DNA of 64,000 nt from SZUA-370 sp034003955 (lineage in GTDB: Bacteria; Spirochaetota; Spirochaetia; Treponematales; UBA12059): NCBI GenBank assembly GCA_034003955.1, contig JAVEXO010000003.1, forward strand, positions 1-64,000, written 5' to 3'. The notes under the pieces were generated by a model. That model was given only the letters and a program-made list of their open reading frames with translations, was not told the origin of the DNA and ran no database searches. The translations under genes were made by a program, and so were the position numbers. Positions 36,317-44,840 of this stretch are shown piece by piece (within the stretch, counting starts at the first letter, position 1; each line of letters begins with the position of its first letter).

Positions 36317-36754
36317 TTATCGTTTTAATATAGACAGAATACGCTCCAGTACCTTCTTGCGGTCGAGCGGTTTTACTATGTAGCTCTTGGCCCCCAGAAG
36401 GAGGCTTTTCTTGACTATGTCTTCCTTGCCAAGAGCACTTACCATGACGACGACGGCGTTCTTGTCGTACTCCATGATCTTCTCCAGGGCCGTGACACCA
36501 TCCATCTTGGGCATGGTTATATCCATGGTAACCAGGTCTATGCCGGGTGAAAGTTCCTTGTATTTCTCGAAGCCCGCTAAGCCATCGCTGGCGGTACCCA
36601 CGACATCGAAGCCCTCGGATGTCAGGATTTGCCCTAACTGCTTGGCTATGAACATGGAATCGTCGACTATGAGGACGCGATAAGGAGTGCCCTCGGGCTT
36701 GAGGCCTTCTGGTTTCTTGTCGTTTATATTGGGCATGTCACTTTTAGCGATCAT
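36317..36754 (-). CDS. Single-domain CheY-like response regulator
   Basis: 145 residues. A 17-residue Lys/Pro-rich N-terminal extension precedes a complete receiver domain: VLIVDDS, phospho-acceptor Asp in VTMDITMPKMDG, Ser in VSALGKED and Lys in YIVKPLDRKK. No output domain. It resembles CheY homologues that act on flagellar motors or kinases. It stands alone with its own promoter (36815-36843). No chemotaxis genes are in the window. Confidence 0.85.
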   Translation of the reverse strand: MIAKSDMPNINDKKPEGLKPEGTPYRVLIVDDSMFIAKQLGQILTSEGFDVVGTASDGLAGFEKYKELSPGIDLVTMDITMPKMDGVTALEKIMEYDKNAVVVMVSALGKEDIVKKSLLLGAKSYIVKPLDRKKVLERILSILKR

Positions 36755-36814
36755 AGTCGGCTACACTCCTTGCGATCCCGTTTAGGGCTTACTCTGGACG
36801 GGACACTAGCTGAA

Positions 36815-36843
36815 TTTATAGTCCATCGATACGAAGTCTGCAA
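36815..36843 (-). promoter_or_regulatory. Promoter of the CheY-like gene
   Basis: On the minus strand TTGCAG (36843-36838), 17-nt spacer, TATAAA (36820-36815), about 60 nt before the start codon. Confidence 0.55.
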
Positions 36844-36956
36844 GGGGTCTTTTTACGTGGTACCGGTATAACAGACAAGAGACTAAACGCATAATCGGGC
36901 GGGCAGCCCAAGGAAGCCTCATGGTTCGATCCTCGCTGTGAAGGCATGCTTTGACG

Positions 36957-36985
36957 AAAAAGCCGCCCTAAACCGGGCGGCTTTT
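36957..36985. terminator. Terminator after rpmB
   Basis: AAAAGCCGCCC and GGGCGGCTTTT flank a 6-nt loop, with A and T runs on both sides. It works for rpmB on the minus strand and perhaps both ways. Confidence 0.85.
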
Positions 36986-37008
36986 CACAAATGAGACAAG
37001 ACGACTGA

Positions 37009-37200
37009 TTAGACGTACTTGACTATTTTATTGGCCTTGAGGCAACGAGTGCAGACCTTGAGGGTCATGACGGTGCCACCAATCATTGTCTTTACGGCCT
37101 GGATGTTGGGACGCCAAATCCTGCGAACCCTGTTCTTTGACTTGCTTACGGTGTTACCGCTGATCGTACCCTTGCCGCAGATATCGCATTGTCTAGACAT
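37009..37200 (-). CDS. rpmB: Ribosomal protein bL28
   Basis: 63 residues. The C+ form of L28 with two zinc-knuckle pairs: CDICGKG at the N-terminus and CTRCLKAN near the C-terminus. Conserved WRPNIQ is present. It is part of the large ribosomal subunit. The Cys-containing form is normally replaced by a Cys-free paralogue under zinc limitation in bacteria that have both; only this one is seen here. A clear terminator follows. Confidence 0.95.
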   Translation of the reverse strand: MSRQCDICGKGTISGNTVSKSKNRVRRIWRPNIQAVKTMIGGTVMTLKVCTRCLKANKIVKYV

Positions 37201-37318
37201 ATCGTGTTCTCCGTTTCAGTGTTGCTCATTAGGGGCTTGACCACGGTACTCGAGTCCATGGAAGCGGGGGGGAGTATAGCCCGGAGCGTCGAATCGTGTA
37301 AATAGGTTTGCAAGGCTT

Positions 37319-38644
37319 TTAGCGGGCTCCACCCATGAATCGTTCGGCCATCTTCTTGTTCTTGACGACTTTCTTCATCATGAGGCGTGATTTTTCAAAT
37401 TTCTTTATCAGCCTGGCTACTTCAGCCACCGATGTTCCCGATCCTCTGGCTATCCTGGACCGTCGCGTCGGGCCTATGATGAGGTGATTGAGGCGCTCCT
37501 TCTTCGTCATAGATAGCAATATGGCCTCTTCGTACTTCATGTCGGCGCTTTCCAGCTGATCATCGCTCACCTGCCCCGCAAGACCTGGCATCATATCGAC
37601 TATGCTTTTGAGGGAGCCCATCTTCTTGACGCGTCGAAGCTGATCAAGATAGTCCTGCAGGGTAAAGCTCTCATTGGCCATCTTCTTCTCGAGAGCCTCG
37701 GCCTCGGATTTATCGATCGTTGCCTGAGCCTTTTCTACGAGTGAGACGACGTCACCCATGCCCAGTATGCGGCTGGCCACGCGATCAGGATAGAATGGCT
37801 CGAGGCCGTCGGGGCGCTCCGAGACTCCTATGAATTTAATAGGCTTGCCCGTGATGGTCTTCAGGGACAGAGCCGCACCGCCACGGGCATCGGAGTCGAA
37901 CTTTGAGAGGATGACCCCTGTAAGACCGATTCTTTCATCAAAGGCCTTGGCTATGTCTACGGCGCTCTGTCCTGTCATGGCATCGGCTACGAGAAGCGCC
38001 TCATCGGGCTTGCACAGGTCGCGCATGTGCTCGAGTTCGACCATCATGGCCTCGTCCACCTGCATGCGGCCGGTTGTATCTATGATGACGGTGTCGTACA
38101 GCTCCTTCTTGGCCTTGGCAAGGGCCTTCCTTGCTATGGAAAGAGGATCCGCGCCATCACCACGAAACACATCGACGCCTATCTGTGCGCCAAGCGCTGC
38201 CAGCTGTTCGGCAGCCGCGGGCCTCACGAGGTCGCAGGCCGCCAACAAGACCTTGCGGCCCTTCCCCTTGAGGTGCAGAGCCAGCTTGGAGGCGCTGGTC
38301 GTCTTTCCTGAGCCCTGGAGGCCAAGCAAGAGGATGACGCTTACAACATCTGGCCCCTTTAATGCCAGGTCCTGTCTCGAGTCGCCCAGGAGTGCGACCA
38401 TGCGGTCATAGACAATCTTTATAAACTGCTGGCCAGGGTCTACGGCACGGAGAACCTTCTCACCCTTGGCTTCCTCTATGGTAGCATTGACGAAACGGCG
38501 AACTACCCTAAGGTTGACGTCGGCCTCGAGGAGAGCCATCTTTATGCGATCGACCGCCTCCTCGACGTTCTTCTCGCTGATGGTCGCCTTGCCACCTATG
38601 GTTCTTACTATATCTCCGAATGACTGGGTAAGTTTCTCAAGCAT
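37319..38644 (-). CDS. ffh: Signal recognition particle GTPase Ffh
   Basis: 441 residues. The N domain is at about 1-90. The G domain has G1 GLQGSGKTTSASKLA, RPAAAEQL, DTTGRMQVD, SKFDSDARGG and GVSERPDGLEPF. The methionine-rich M domain begins near 300 (GMGDVVSLVEKAQ; SRIARGSGTSVAEV) and binds 4.5S RNA and signal peptides. It targets membrane proteins co-translationally with FtsY. Length is normal. rpsP, which often follows ffh, is not downstream; rpmB is, with its own leader. Confidence 0.95.
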   Translation of the reverse strand: MLEKLTQSFGDIVRTIGGKATISEKNVEEAVDRIKMALLEADVNLRVVRRFVNATIEEAKGEKVLRAVDPGQQFIKIVYDRMVALLGDSRQDLALKGPDVVSVILLLGLQGSGKTTSASKLALHLKGKGRKVLLAACDLVRPAAAEQLAALGAQIGVDVFRGDGADPLSIARKALAKAKKELYDTVIIDTTGRMQVDEAMMVELEHMRDLCKPDEALLVADAMTGQSAVDIAKAFDERIGLTGVILSKFDSDARGGAALSLKTITGKPIKFIGVSERPDGLEPFYPDRVASRILGMGDVVSLVEKAQATIDKSEAEALEKKMANESFTLQDYLDQLRRVKKMGSLKSIVDMMPGLAGQVSDDQLESADMKYEEAILLSMTKKERLNHLIIGPTRRSRIARGSGTSVAEVARLIKKFEKSRLMMKKVVKNKKMAERFMGGAR

Positions 38645-38754
38645 GCGTGCATATCCTGCGTATCGAGTCCCGGGCGCGATACGCGAGCGGGCAAGGGATT
38701 ATCGCCCGATCTGACAAGGCTGGTCAATCGCCGCCATCAGGGGGGGCCTTAAAC

Positions 38755-39180
38755 ACGATAATACAAACAAAGAGAATAAGAGGAGAAGAGAAAAGAAAGA
38801 GAAAACTAAGAATTTGAACCACGGAGGCACAGAGAGGAAAGATAAAGATAACAAAGAGGATAAGAGGATAAGAAAGAAGAATGAGAAAAAAGAGGAGGAG
38901 AGAGAACAGTAGGTCTGGAATACGCTATTTAAGCCCATCTTACAGATAAGGCTTTAAGCGTTGTTCATAGTAAACAAGATTACAGGCTCCCCCGGATCCT
39001 AGTCCCAGATCCTTTTTCTTTTCTTTCCTCTCCACCCCATTTCTCTCTCTCTTCTCTTTCTTATCTCTTTCTTATCTCTATCTTATCTCTTCTTCTCTTA
39101 TCCTCTTCCTTATTCTTCTCAGTGTCTCTGTGTCTCTGTGGTTCAAATTTTATCTAAATTCCTCTTTCCTGCCTCTTTTA
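38755..39180. repeat. Purine/pyrimidine low-complexity inverted repeat
   Basis: The left arm (about 38755-38912) is almost pure A and G. The right arm (about 39010-39175) is almost pure C and T, so the two are roughly complementary. Best match: AATTTGAACCAC at 38811, followed by GGAGGCACAGAGAG, against the reverse complement of 39123-39149 (AATTTGAACCAC, then AGAGACACAGAGA). Between the arms are about 100 bp of ordinary sequence. Similar ACCAC-AGAG-CACAGAG stretches are known as dispersed repeats in environmental bacterial genomes. No credible gene lies here. Confidence 0.7.
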
Positions 39181-39205
39181 CTCGTCGTTTGTCTTAGCCT
39201 AGGAC

Positions 39206-39769
39206 TTACAGAGTACCTTTTAGGCCGACGGCTTCGGCAGAGGCACGCAGGGCCTGGATTGTTTCTGTAATCAGTTCATCGAGCTCCACACCCATCATGG
39301 CAGCGCCCTTTTCTATGACCTCCCGGTTGACTCCTGCGGCGAAGGCTACGGTTTTCCACTTCTTCTTGACCGATTTTAATTCCATATCAAGGACGCTGCG
39401 GCTGGGTCGGACGTAGGCACAGGCGGCTATGAAACCTGTCAGTTCGTCAACGGCGTAGAGTACCTTCTCCATAGGCAGTTCGGGGATTATATCGGAACAC
39501 AGGCCCCAACCATGGCTGAGGACGGATCGTATGAAGGCCTCATCGTATCCTCCGGCTTCTAGCATACGACCGGCGTGCTTCAGGTGTTCTTCGGGATGGC
39601 TCTGGTAATCTATGTCATGGAGAAGACCGACAAGTCCCCAATACTCGGGATCCTCGCCCTCCTTGAGCGCAAAATATCTCATCGCTGCTTCCACCGACAG
39701 AGCGTGTCTGAGGAGTGATTCATCGTTGTTATGCTCGTGCCACAGCGCAAGGGCGGCTTTTCTATCCAT
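39206..39769 (-). CDS. HD-domain phosphohydrolase-like protein
   Basis: 187 residues. HD metal-binding motifs: LLRHALSVEAAM, LVGLLHDIDY (His-Asp pair), and a later HAGRML and SHGWGLC. The family commonly hydrolyses nucleotides or phosphate esters; the substrate is unknown. AAAGG lies 7 nt upstream of the ATG. It is downstream of nothing obvious and borders the repeat region. Confidence 0.8.
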   Translation of the reverse strand: MDRKAALALWHEHNNDESLLRHALSVEAAMRYFALKEGEDPEYWGLVGLLHDIDYQSHPEEHLKHAGRMLEAGGYDEAFIRSVLSHGWGLCSDIIPELPMEKVLYAVDELTGFIAACAYVRPSRSVLDMELKSVKKKWKTVAFAAGVNREVIEKGAAMMGVELDELITETIQALRASAEAVGLKGTL

Positions 39770-39882
39770 GGTGCTACCTTTCTCAATTCTGGAGCAGAGC
39801 CCAGATTTAGTATCCTAGCATACTAGTATACGCAAAAAACAAACAAATTTTTGCTTTAATGACTAGCTATTCTGTCTACTAC

Positions 39883-39910
39883 TTGACCTTGCCGCGAAAA
39901 ACAGTACAAT
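39883..39910 (+). promoter_or_regulatory. Promoter of the lytic transglycosylase gene
   Basis: TTGACC (39883-39888), 16-nt spacer, TACAAT (39905-39910), in an AT-rich stretch 55 bp before the start codon. Confidence 0.55.
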
Positions 39911-39965
39911 ACAGCGCACTTCTCAACCGAGAAGCACAAAATTAACCGGGAGTACAACGTAGCTC

Positions 39966-40706
39966 ATGGAATATAGACAAGGTTCGAGCATTTCTATCTC
40001 ACTTCTTATATTGTCCATTCTAGTCATAATTCTGGCAACAATCGGTTCTGCAAAGGCATCTTCTGCAGTCATAGTCGTAGATTCTTACGTGCCATTTGAG
40101 TTCAAGGCCATGAGCGGCGTAGAGGCTAGAGACTTCAAGACAGCCATGATGACCTTGCCCCGGGCCGATCATGTCGTCACCTATTACCAGAACCCCGATA
40201 CCAGGTCGATGACGCTCTCGTTTTTTGAAAATATAACAGGTGACTACGGTATAGCCACTGCCATACTCAATGAGAGCATGGCACAGGGGGTCCAGCCAAC
40301 GCTCGCCTTTGCCCTGGCCTATGAAGAGAGTGATTTTAATCCCAAGGCCTTCAATAGAAACTCCGACTCCATAGACCGTGGCGTCTTTCAGCTGAATTCA
40401 AAGTCGTTTCCTTCATTGAGCATAGACGACTTCTATGATATCCACACAAACATACGACTCGGTGTGGCTCATCTGGCGTTTTGTCTGCAGCAGGGGGGCA
40501 ATGACGTGGCAGCCTTGGCGGTGTATAACGCAGGGCTTACCCGCGTCAGCAAGGGTGGTACTCCCAAGAGAACTCTCGATTACATTTACAGGATAACAGG
40601 TAATAGAGACAGGCTCGATGCCCTCTTCGAGGCTCAGGTCGTAGCCAGGCATACCGAGGTGCTAAACCTAGCCACCATCCGACACTACTCCAGGAGTGTT
40701 GACTGA
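39966..40706 (+). CDS. SLT-type lytic transglycosylase
   Basis: 246 residues. The N-terminal anchor (ISISLLILSILVIILATIGS) may be a signal peptide. The SLT domain lies at about 110-215: catalytic Glu in LAYEESDFNPKA, then DRGVFQLNSKSF, LGVAHLAFCL and LAVYNAGLTRV. It cleaves peptidoglycan glycan strands in the periplasm. A convergent lipoate ligase gene starts 12 bp after its stop. Its promoter is a good sigma-70 type. Confidence 0.85.
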   Translation: MEYRQGSSISISLLILSILVIILATIGSAKASSAVIVVDSYVPFEFKAMSGVEARDFKTAMMTLPRADHVVTYYQNPDTRSMTLSFFENITGDYGIATAILNESMAQGVQPTLAFALAYEESDFNPKAFNRNSDSIDRGVFQLNSKSFPSLSIDDFYDIHTNIRLGVAHLAFCLQQGGNDVAALAVYNAGLTRVSKGGTPKRTLDYIYRITGNRDRLDALFEAQVVARHTEVLNLATIRHYSRSVD

Positions 40707-40718
40707 GCCAGCGCTCCA

Positions 40719-41480
40719 TCAACGCTTGAATGTCCATCCATCGCTTGCAAAGCTTTCCCGCGCAAGGATACGAGCCCTGGCGTCTTCCGACTCGCTCGGC
40801 TTCTGGGGAGCCTCTAGTGGCCCCAGTATAGACTGAAATCCCCGTGCAAAGGCCGGAAGCGCCTCGTCGTAGCTTATCTTCCTACCCAGCAGATCTGCAA
40901 GAGACGATACCCTCGCCTTGACGTCGGCTATGAGCCTGCCTTTTGACTTCTCCGCCGGTACCATGAGGACAGAGAACATCGTGTCGGGATCAATGCCCAG
41001 GAGCACGGTGCCGTGTTGCAAGACGCAGCCTCGTCTACGAGTCTGGGCGTTGCCCGATACCTTCTTCCCACCGACACAGACATCGTTGAGAGCCACAAAT
41101 TCAGCACGTACTCCTAGTTCTGCCATACCAGCTATGACTCCAGAACAGAGGGTGCGATAGGAATCTAAGAGGCTGCCTCGAGCCAGTGGATGGGCTTCTG
41201 GGAGGACGATACTGTAGGTTAACTCGTCGGCATGATAGACAGCTCCTCCGCCTGTAAGCCGCCTGACCACATCTATGCCTAGTTCGGAACAACGTTCCAG
41301 GTTCACTTCATCGCGAATACCTTGAAAATATCCTATGGATACTGCCCGAGGTTGCCAGGCATACAGCCGGAGGGTCGGCCTCTCAGCGCCAGAGGCAACC
41401 GACTCCAGGACCGCTTCATCGAGGCCCATGTTGTACGCCGCAGGGTTAAGACCCGTCTCCAGATACCTGAACTGCGTCAT
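40719..41480 (-). CDS. lplA: Lipoate-protein ligase A, catalytic subunit
   Basis: 253 residues. Ligase signatures are VVRRLTGGGAVYH and NDVCVGGKKVSGNAQTRRRG, with Lys in GGKKVSG likely contacting lipoyl-AMP. The protein is shorter than the single-chain enzyme because the accessory C-terminal domain is encoded by the preceding gene (41477-41776, overlap ATGA). It attaches free lipoate, or octanoate for LipA, to E2 or GcvH domains in the cytoplasm. It is the last gene of the tetR-lipA-lplB-lplA unit. Confidence 0.9.
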   Translation of the reverse strand: MTQFRYLETGLNPAAYNMGLDEAVLESVASGAERPTLRLYAWQPRAVSIGYFQGIRDEVNLERCSELGIDVVRRLTGGGAVYHADELTYSIVLPEAHPLARGSLLDSYRTLCSGVIAGMAELGVRAEFVALNDVCVGGKKVSGNAQTRRRGCVLQHGTVLLGIDPDTMFSVLMVPAEKSKGRLIADVKARVSSLADLLGRKISYDEALPAFARGFQSILGPLEAPQKPSESEDARARILARESFASDGWTFKR

Positions 41481-41776
41481 CCCTGACTTCCTTCTGTTTT
41501 GGCCTTTGACAGTATGGATGCTATGGCGTCTCCAACATCCTGAGGAGTCAATCCGTAGAGCTTGACGCCCCTGGCGTCCGTCTCCCGGGCGAAAGACTCA
41601 CCCAGCTCGTTGACCGAGGTGCCTATCATGGCCTTCTCGACCTCATCAAAGCCTTCCTCAGGGTGGGCAAAAAAGTCTCCCCTAATAGAAAGACCACGCA
41701 CCAGGCCGTCCTCCCAGAGCAAAGACATCCTGAGGAGCTTGCCTCCCGCAGGCTTTCCTACATATTCACCAGTCAC
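41477..41776 (-). CDS. Lipoate ligase accessory domain (LplB-like)
   Basis: 99 residues. It matches the separate C-terminal domain of bipartite lipoate ligases such as the archaeal LplA-LplB pair (GEYVGKPAGGKLLRMSLLWE; LSIRGDFFAHPEEGFDEVEK). That domain is needed for lipoate adenylation by the large subunit. Four-base overlaps (ATGA) with both lipA and lplA indicate one transcript and likely equal expression. In most bacteria this domain is fused to LplA, so the split form is notable. Confidence 0.85.
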   Translation of the reverse strand: MTGEYVGKPAGGKLLRMSLLWEDGLVRGLSIRGDFFAHPEEGFDEVEKAMIGTSVNELGESFARETDARGVKLYGLTPQDVGDAIASILSKAKTEGSQG

Positions 41777-42699
41777 AAACTACCCTCGGCGGCGTCACGG
41801 CCCTCCATGGCGTGATAACTTGTCCTGGCAAGCGGGGATGACACGACAGACTTGAAACCCTTCTTCATGGCAAGCTCGGCGTAATGATTGAAGCGTTCAG
41901 GGCTCAGATATTCCAAGACCGGTAGCTGTTTGAGCGTGGGGCGAAGGTATTGACCCATAACGAGCATGTCGCATTCTACGGAACGCAGCTCATCCATGGC
42001 CGCAAGAACCTCGGCCTCGGTCTCTCCTAAGCCAAGCATGATGCTTGACTTGGTCATGGCCCCCGATTTCTGCTTGGCTTCGCGCAGGGTAAGGAGGGAA
42101 AGGTCAAAGGATGCACGGGAATCCCTGACAGATTGCAGACGGCGCACCGTCTCTACATTGTGTGCTATGACGTCGGGCCTAGAAAGGGCTATGGCATCCA
42201 GCTCGGCACCACGATAGTCGGGTATGAGCAGCTCAACGCGCACATCGGGCATGGTGTCCTTGATGGCTCTAACGCAGGCAGCAAAATGCCCCGCTCCCCT
42301 ATCAGGCAGATCATCGCGGTCGACACTGGTGATGACGGCATAGCGTAGACCCAGCTCGGCTATTGCTGCGGCGAGCTCTGCGGGCTCGTCGGCGCGAGGT
42401 GGTAGCCCCGTTGCTACTGTAGCTACGGCACAAAAGCGGCAGCCCCTGGTACACTGATCTCCCAGTACCATGAATGTGGCGGTACCACAAGCCCAGCACT
42501 CGGCCTTATTGGGACATGCTGCCTCGTCGCACACGGTATGGAGACCTCTTCGTGCCACCAGGGCACTCATCTCTCTCCATCGAGCACCACTGGGCACGGC
42601 CACCCGTAGCCAGGATGGCTTCCTGCCGGGCAGGATGCCGGGGTTCTTTCCTTCGTGCGTTACCGGTTTATCCGGGACGCCCTCCACGGCTGAACCCAT
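41773..42699 (-). CDS. lipA: Lipoyl synthase
   Basis: 308 residues. Auxiliary cluster cysteines CDEAACPNKAEC and the radical-SAM motif CTRGCRFCAVA are both present, with VITSVDRDDLPDRGA and HNVETVRRLQ further on. It inserts two sulfur atoms into octanoyl groups on lipoyl domains. In this operon octanoate attachment would depend on LplA, since no lipB is seen. It begins 3 bp after the TetR stop codon. Confidence 0.95.
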   Translation of the reverse strand: MGSAVEGVPDKPVTHEGKNPGILPGRKPSWLRVAVPSGARWREMSALVARRGLHTVCDEAACPNKAECWACGTATFMVLGDQCTRGCRFCAVATVATGLPPRADEPAELAAAIAELGLRYAVITSVDRDDLPDRGAGHFAACVRAIKDTMPDVRVELLIPDYRGAELDAIALSRPDVIAHNVETVRRLQSVRDSRASFDLSLLTLREAKQKSGAMTKSSIMLGLGETEAEVLAAMDELRSVECDMLVMGQYLRPTLKQLPVLEYLSPERFNHYAELAMKKGFKSVVSSPLARTSYHAMEGRDAAEGSL

Positions 42700-42702
42700 C
42701 TT

Positions 42703-43293
42703 CTATGCCCTGATCCCTTCTATAAACAAATGCATCGCAGCCTTAAGGTCAGAGGTATCGGTCATGCCGAGTACTGCAACCCTGAAGATGGCGGCCTCTA
42801 TGAGGCCGTAGAAGAAGTCTGAAACGGCACCGACCGGTACCTTCTTGAGTTCTCCACGTTTTTGACCCGCTATGACGACACCGGAAATGATATGACGCAG
42901 GCGTATTGTCCGACGCCTGATCTTGTCACCTATGTTGGCGCCAGATTTTTTTGAATGCTCGAGGTAACCAACGATGACGGAAAGAAGCCTGGACTGTTCA
43001 CCGCTACGATTTAAAACGAGGGCCGCCAACTGGTCCAGTGATTCGTGAGCCGGCAGAGGAAGTGCGGCAACGGCCTTTATCTCCGCCTCCAGCTTCTCTG
43101 TAAAGCGTTTGATGCTGAATAGAAATATTTCACGCTTGTTCTTGAAATAGAGGTAGAGGATAGTCCTGGTAATACCACAGCGATCGGCTATCTTCTGAAA
43201 CGTCGTATCGGCATAGCCTTCTTCGACGAATACATCCAGCGCACTTTCAAGAATTTCATTCCTGCGTTTCTCGTGCTCCACTGTTACAGACAC
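42703..43293 (-). CDS. TetR-family regulator of the lipoylation operon
   Basis: 196 residues. The helix-turn-helix is in the first 55 residues (TTFQKIADRCGITRTILYLY), followed by a helical ligand domain. GTG at 43293 is taken as start because GGAGG lies at 43303-43299, 5 nt upstream; the TTG at 43305 overlaps that site. Being the first gene of the lipA-lplB-lplA unit suggests autoregulation and control of lipoate metabolism. The ligand is unknown. Confidence 0.8.
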   Translation of the reverse strand: MSVTVEHEKRRNEILESALDVFVEEGYADTTFQKIADRCGITRTILYLYFKNKREIFLFSIKRFTEKLEAEIKAVAALPLPAHESLDQLAALVLNRSGEQSRLLSVIVGYLEHSKKSGANIGDKIRRRTIRLRHIISGVVIAGQKRGELKKVPVGAVSDFFYGLIEAAIFRVAVLGMTDTSDLKAAMHLFIEGIRA

Positions 43294-43437
43294 GGGAACC
43301 TCCAAGGATTGGCTGTGTCAAGGAAGACATTAGTATCAAATAGTACCTTGACGGAATCAGCCTCTCGCGTCAAGCCTTTGCCTGGTTTCAATTCGTCGTC
43401 CTTCCATAACAATACGCAATCATGGTATTAATACACG

Positions 43438-44064
43438 ATGATACAAGCCTTAATCCTTGATCTCGACAACACCCTGTACCCAGCCAGCGCCGATATGGAA
43501 GCACTCATCATCAGAAGGATGAACGAGTACACTGCCAAATTACTCGGCACTGGGGTAGAAGAAGCCGCGGCAATCAGGCACGAGAGGATGTCCGGATTCG
43601 GTACTACTCTTGAATGGCTCATGGCCGAACGCGGCTTTGACGATCCTGATGCTTACTTTGATTACGTCCACCCGGAAGGCGAAGAGGCGTCGGTAGAGTT
43701 CGACCCCGACCTGCCCCCCTTCCTTGACTCCATAGCACTGCCCAAGTATGTTTTTACAAACGCACCTATGGAACATGCGGAGCGGGTCTTGAAGAAGCTA
43801 CGCATAGCAGACAAGTTCCTGCGGGTATTCGACGTTCGCTTCTGTGGCCTCAAGGGCAAGCCATCGACCAGCGCCATCGATGCGGTATTGGACGCCATAG
43901 GCATCCCGGCCGAAGAGACCCTGTTTGCCGATGATATTCCGCGCTACGTCTCTGGCTTCGTGGCCAAGGGTGGTCGTGGTGTACTCATAGACCACTTCGG
44001 CCGTCATCCTGACTCAGGGCTGCCAACCATTAAAACAATCTACGAGTTATCAGCATTCCTGTAG
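43438..44064 (+). CDS. HAD-superfamily hydrolase (pyrimidine 5'-nucleotidase-like)
   Basis: 208 residues. Motif I LILDLDNTLYPAS has both nucleophile and acid Asp. Motif II is VFTNAP, motif III the Lys in KGKPSTSA, motif IV TLFADDIPRY. The helical cap with long insert matches SDT1/pyrimidine-nucleotidase-like HADs. It hydrolyses a phosphate monoester in the cytoplasm; the substrate is unknown. The next gene follows after 14 bp. Confidence 0.85.
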   Translation: MIQALILDLDNTLYPASADMEALIIRRMNEYTAKLLGTGVEEAAAIRHERMSGFGTTLEWLMAERGFDDPDAYFDYVHPEGEEASVEFDPDLPPFLDSIALPKYVFTNAPMEHAERVLKKLRIADKFLRVFDVRFCGLKGKPSTSAIDAVLDAIGIPAEETLFADDIPRYVSGFVAKGGRGVLIDHFGRHPDSGLPTIKTIYELSAFL

Positions 44065-44078
44065 ACCGAGGAGGTCAT

Positions 44079-44591
44079 ATGCCTTTTCTACACCTGCTTC
44101 CTGCCCTGGTTCGCAGACGCCCCGGACGCGTTGAACTTACCGTCTCTCCTCTGACCCGCGCCATCTACTTGGGTCTTGGTGTCATCCTCGTACTCATCCT
44201 CTTGCGTGACCCTGCCGGTAGCCCTTTTGCCATCATGTTCGCCATAGTCATAGCATTCGCAACCCTATCGGAAGACAGATGGATATTCGATGGAGAATCA
44301 GGAGAAGTGCGTAGACGGTACGGGGTGCTCCTCCTTGCCAAGAGCTGGGCCATAGGGCTAGAGATGGTTTCAACCATAGAGCTTGATACGGAGTTTAGTG
44401 GGGCTGACCCGTCCGATCCTTACGCCAAGGTCAATGCGGGAACGGGCAAGGATCGCTGCGCCATTCGCCTCGTCTTAAGCGATGGTAGAACCATGGTAGT
44501 AAGCTCTGGCAAGGCCAAGCATCTTGCGGCGTTGAGAGAACGAGCCGTGGCCATAGCCGAGGCTATTTCCAGACCCCTCGTCGAGACATAG
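44079..44591 (+). CDS. Two-helix membrane protein, paralogue of 61218-61715
   Basis: 170 residues. Two hydrophobic helices (about 25-70) are followed by a cytoplasmic domain with EDRWIFDGESGEVRRRYGVL and a C-terminal strand-rich part. The protein at 61218-61715 has the same order (EERWVFDTVAGSCTGRIGLL), same length and position of helices, so they are paralogues. The soluble part may be PH-like. AGGAGG lies upstream of the start. Its 3' end overlaps the convergent small membrane gene. Confidence 0.55.
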   Translation: MPFLHLLPALVRRRPGRVELTVSPLTRAIYLGLGVILVLILLRDPAGSPFAIMFAIVIAFATLSEDRWIFDGESGEVRRRYGVLLLAKSWAIGLEMVSTIELDTEFSGADPSDPYAKVNAGTGKDRCAIRLVLSDGRTMVVSSGKAKHLAALRERAVAIAEAISRPLVET

Positions 44592-44835
44592 AAAACCGTC
44601 TTATAAACGATTGACCCAGCCTACATCGAATGAATGCCCCATACGCCATGACGCTGATAAGCGTTGACAGCGCCAAGGCACAGACTATGACGAAGCTAGA
44701 TGAATGCAGGTGGACGAACGGGGCTAAAAAAATGCCCCAGAGCGATAGCATAGCAAGGAATGATAGCCCGGTACAGATGGCACAGGCCACCACGGCCAGG
44801 ATGAATCCGATTGCTCTGGGGAGCAAGCGACTCAT
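44563..44835 (-). CDS. Small membrane protein downstream of lspA
   Basis: About 90 residues with two hydrophobic segments (FILAVVACAICTGLSFLAML; FVIVCALALSTLISVMAYGA) and a basic C-terminus. It starts 5 bp after the lspA stop, so it is probably co-transcribed with it. It overlaps the opposing gene by 29 bp. No family recognised. Confidence 0.5.
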   Translation of the reverse strand: MSRLLPRAIGFILAVVACAICTGLSFLAMLSLWGIFLAPFVHLHSSSFVIVCALALSTLISVMAYGAFIRCRLGQSFIRRFSMSRRGVWK

Positions 44836-44840
44836 AGAAA

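Noticed and set aside
36920..36940. GGTTCGATCC tRNA-like string upstream of cheY
   Set aside because: No acceptor or anticodon stems could be built around it.
38699..38938. Leu/Ser/Phe-rich frame in the repeat region
   Set aside because: It is the translation of a pyrimidine tract, not a membrane protein.
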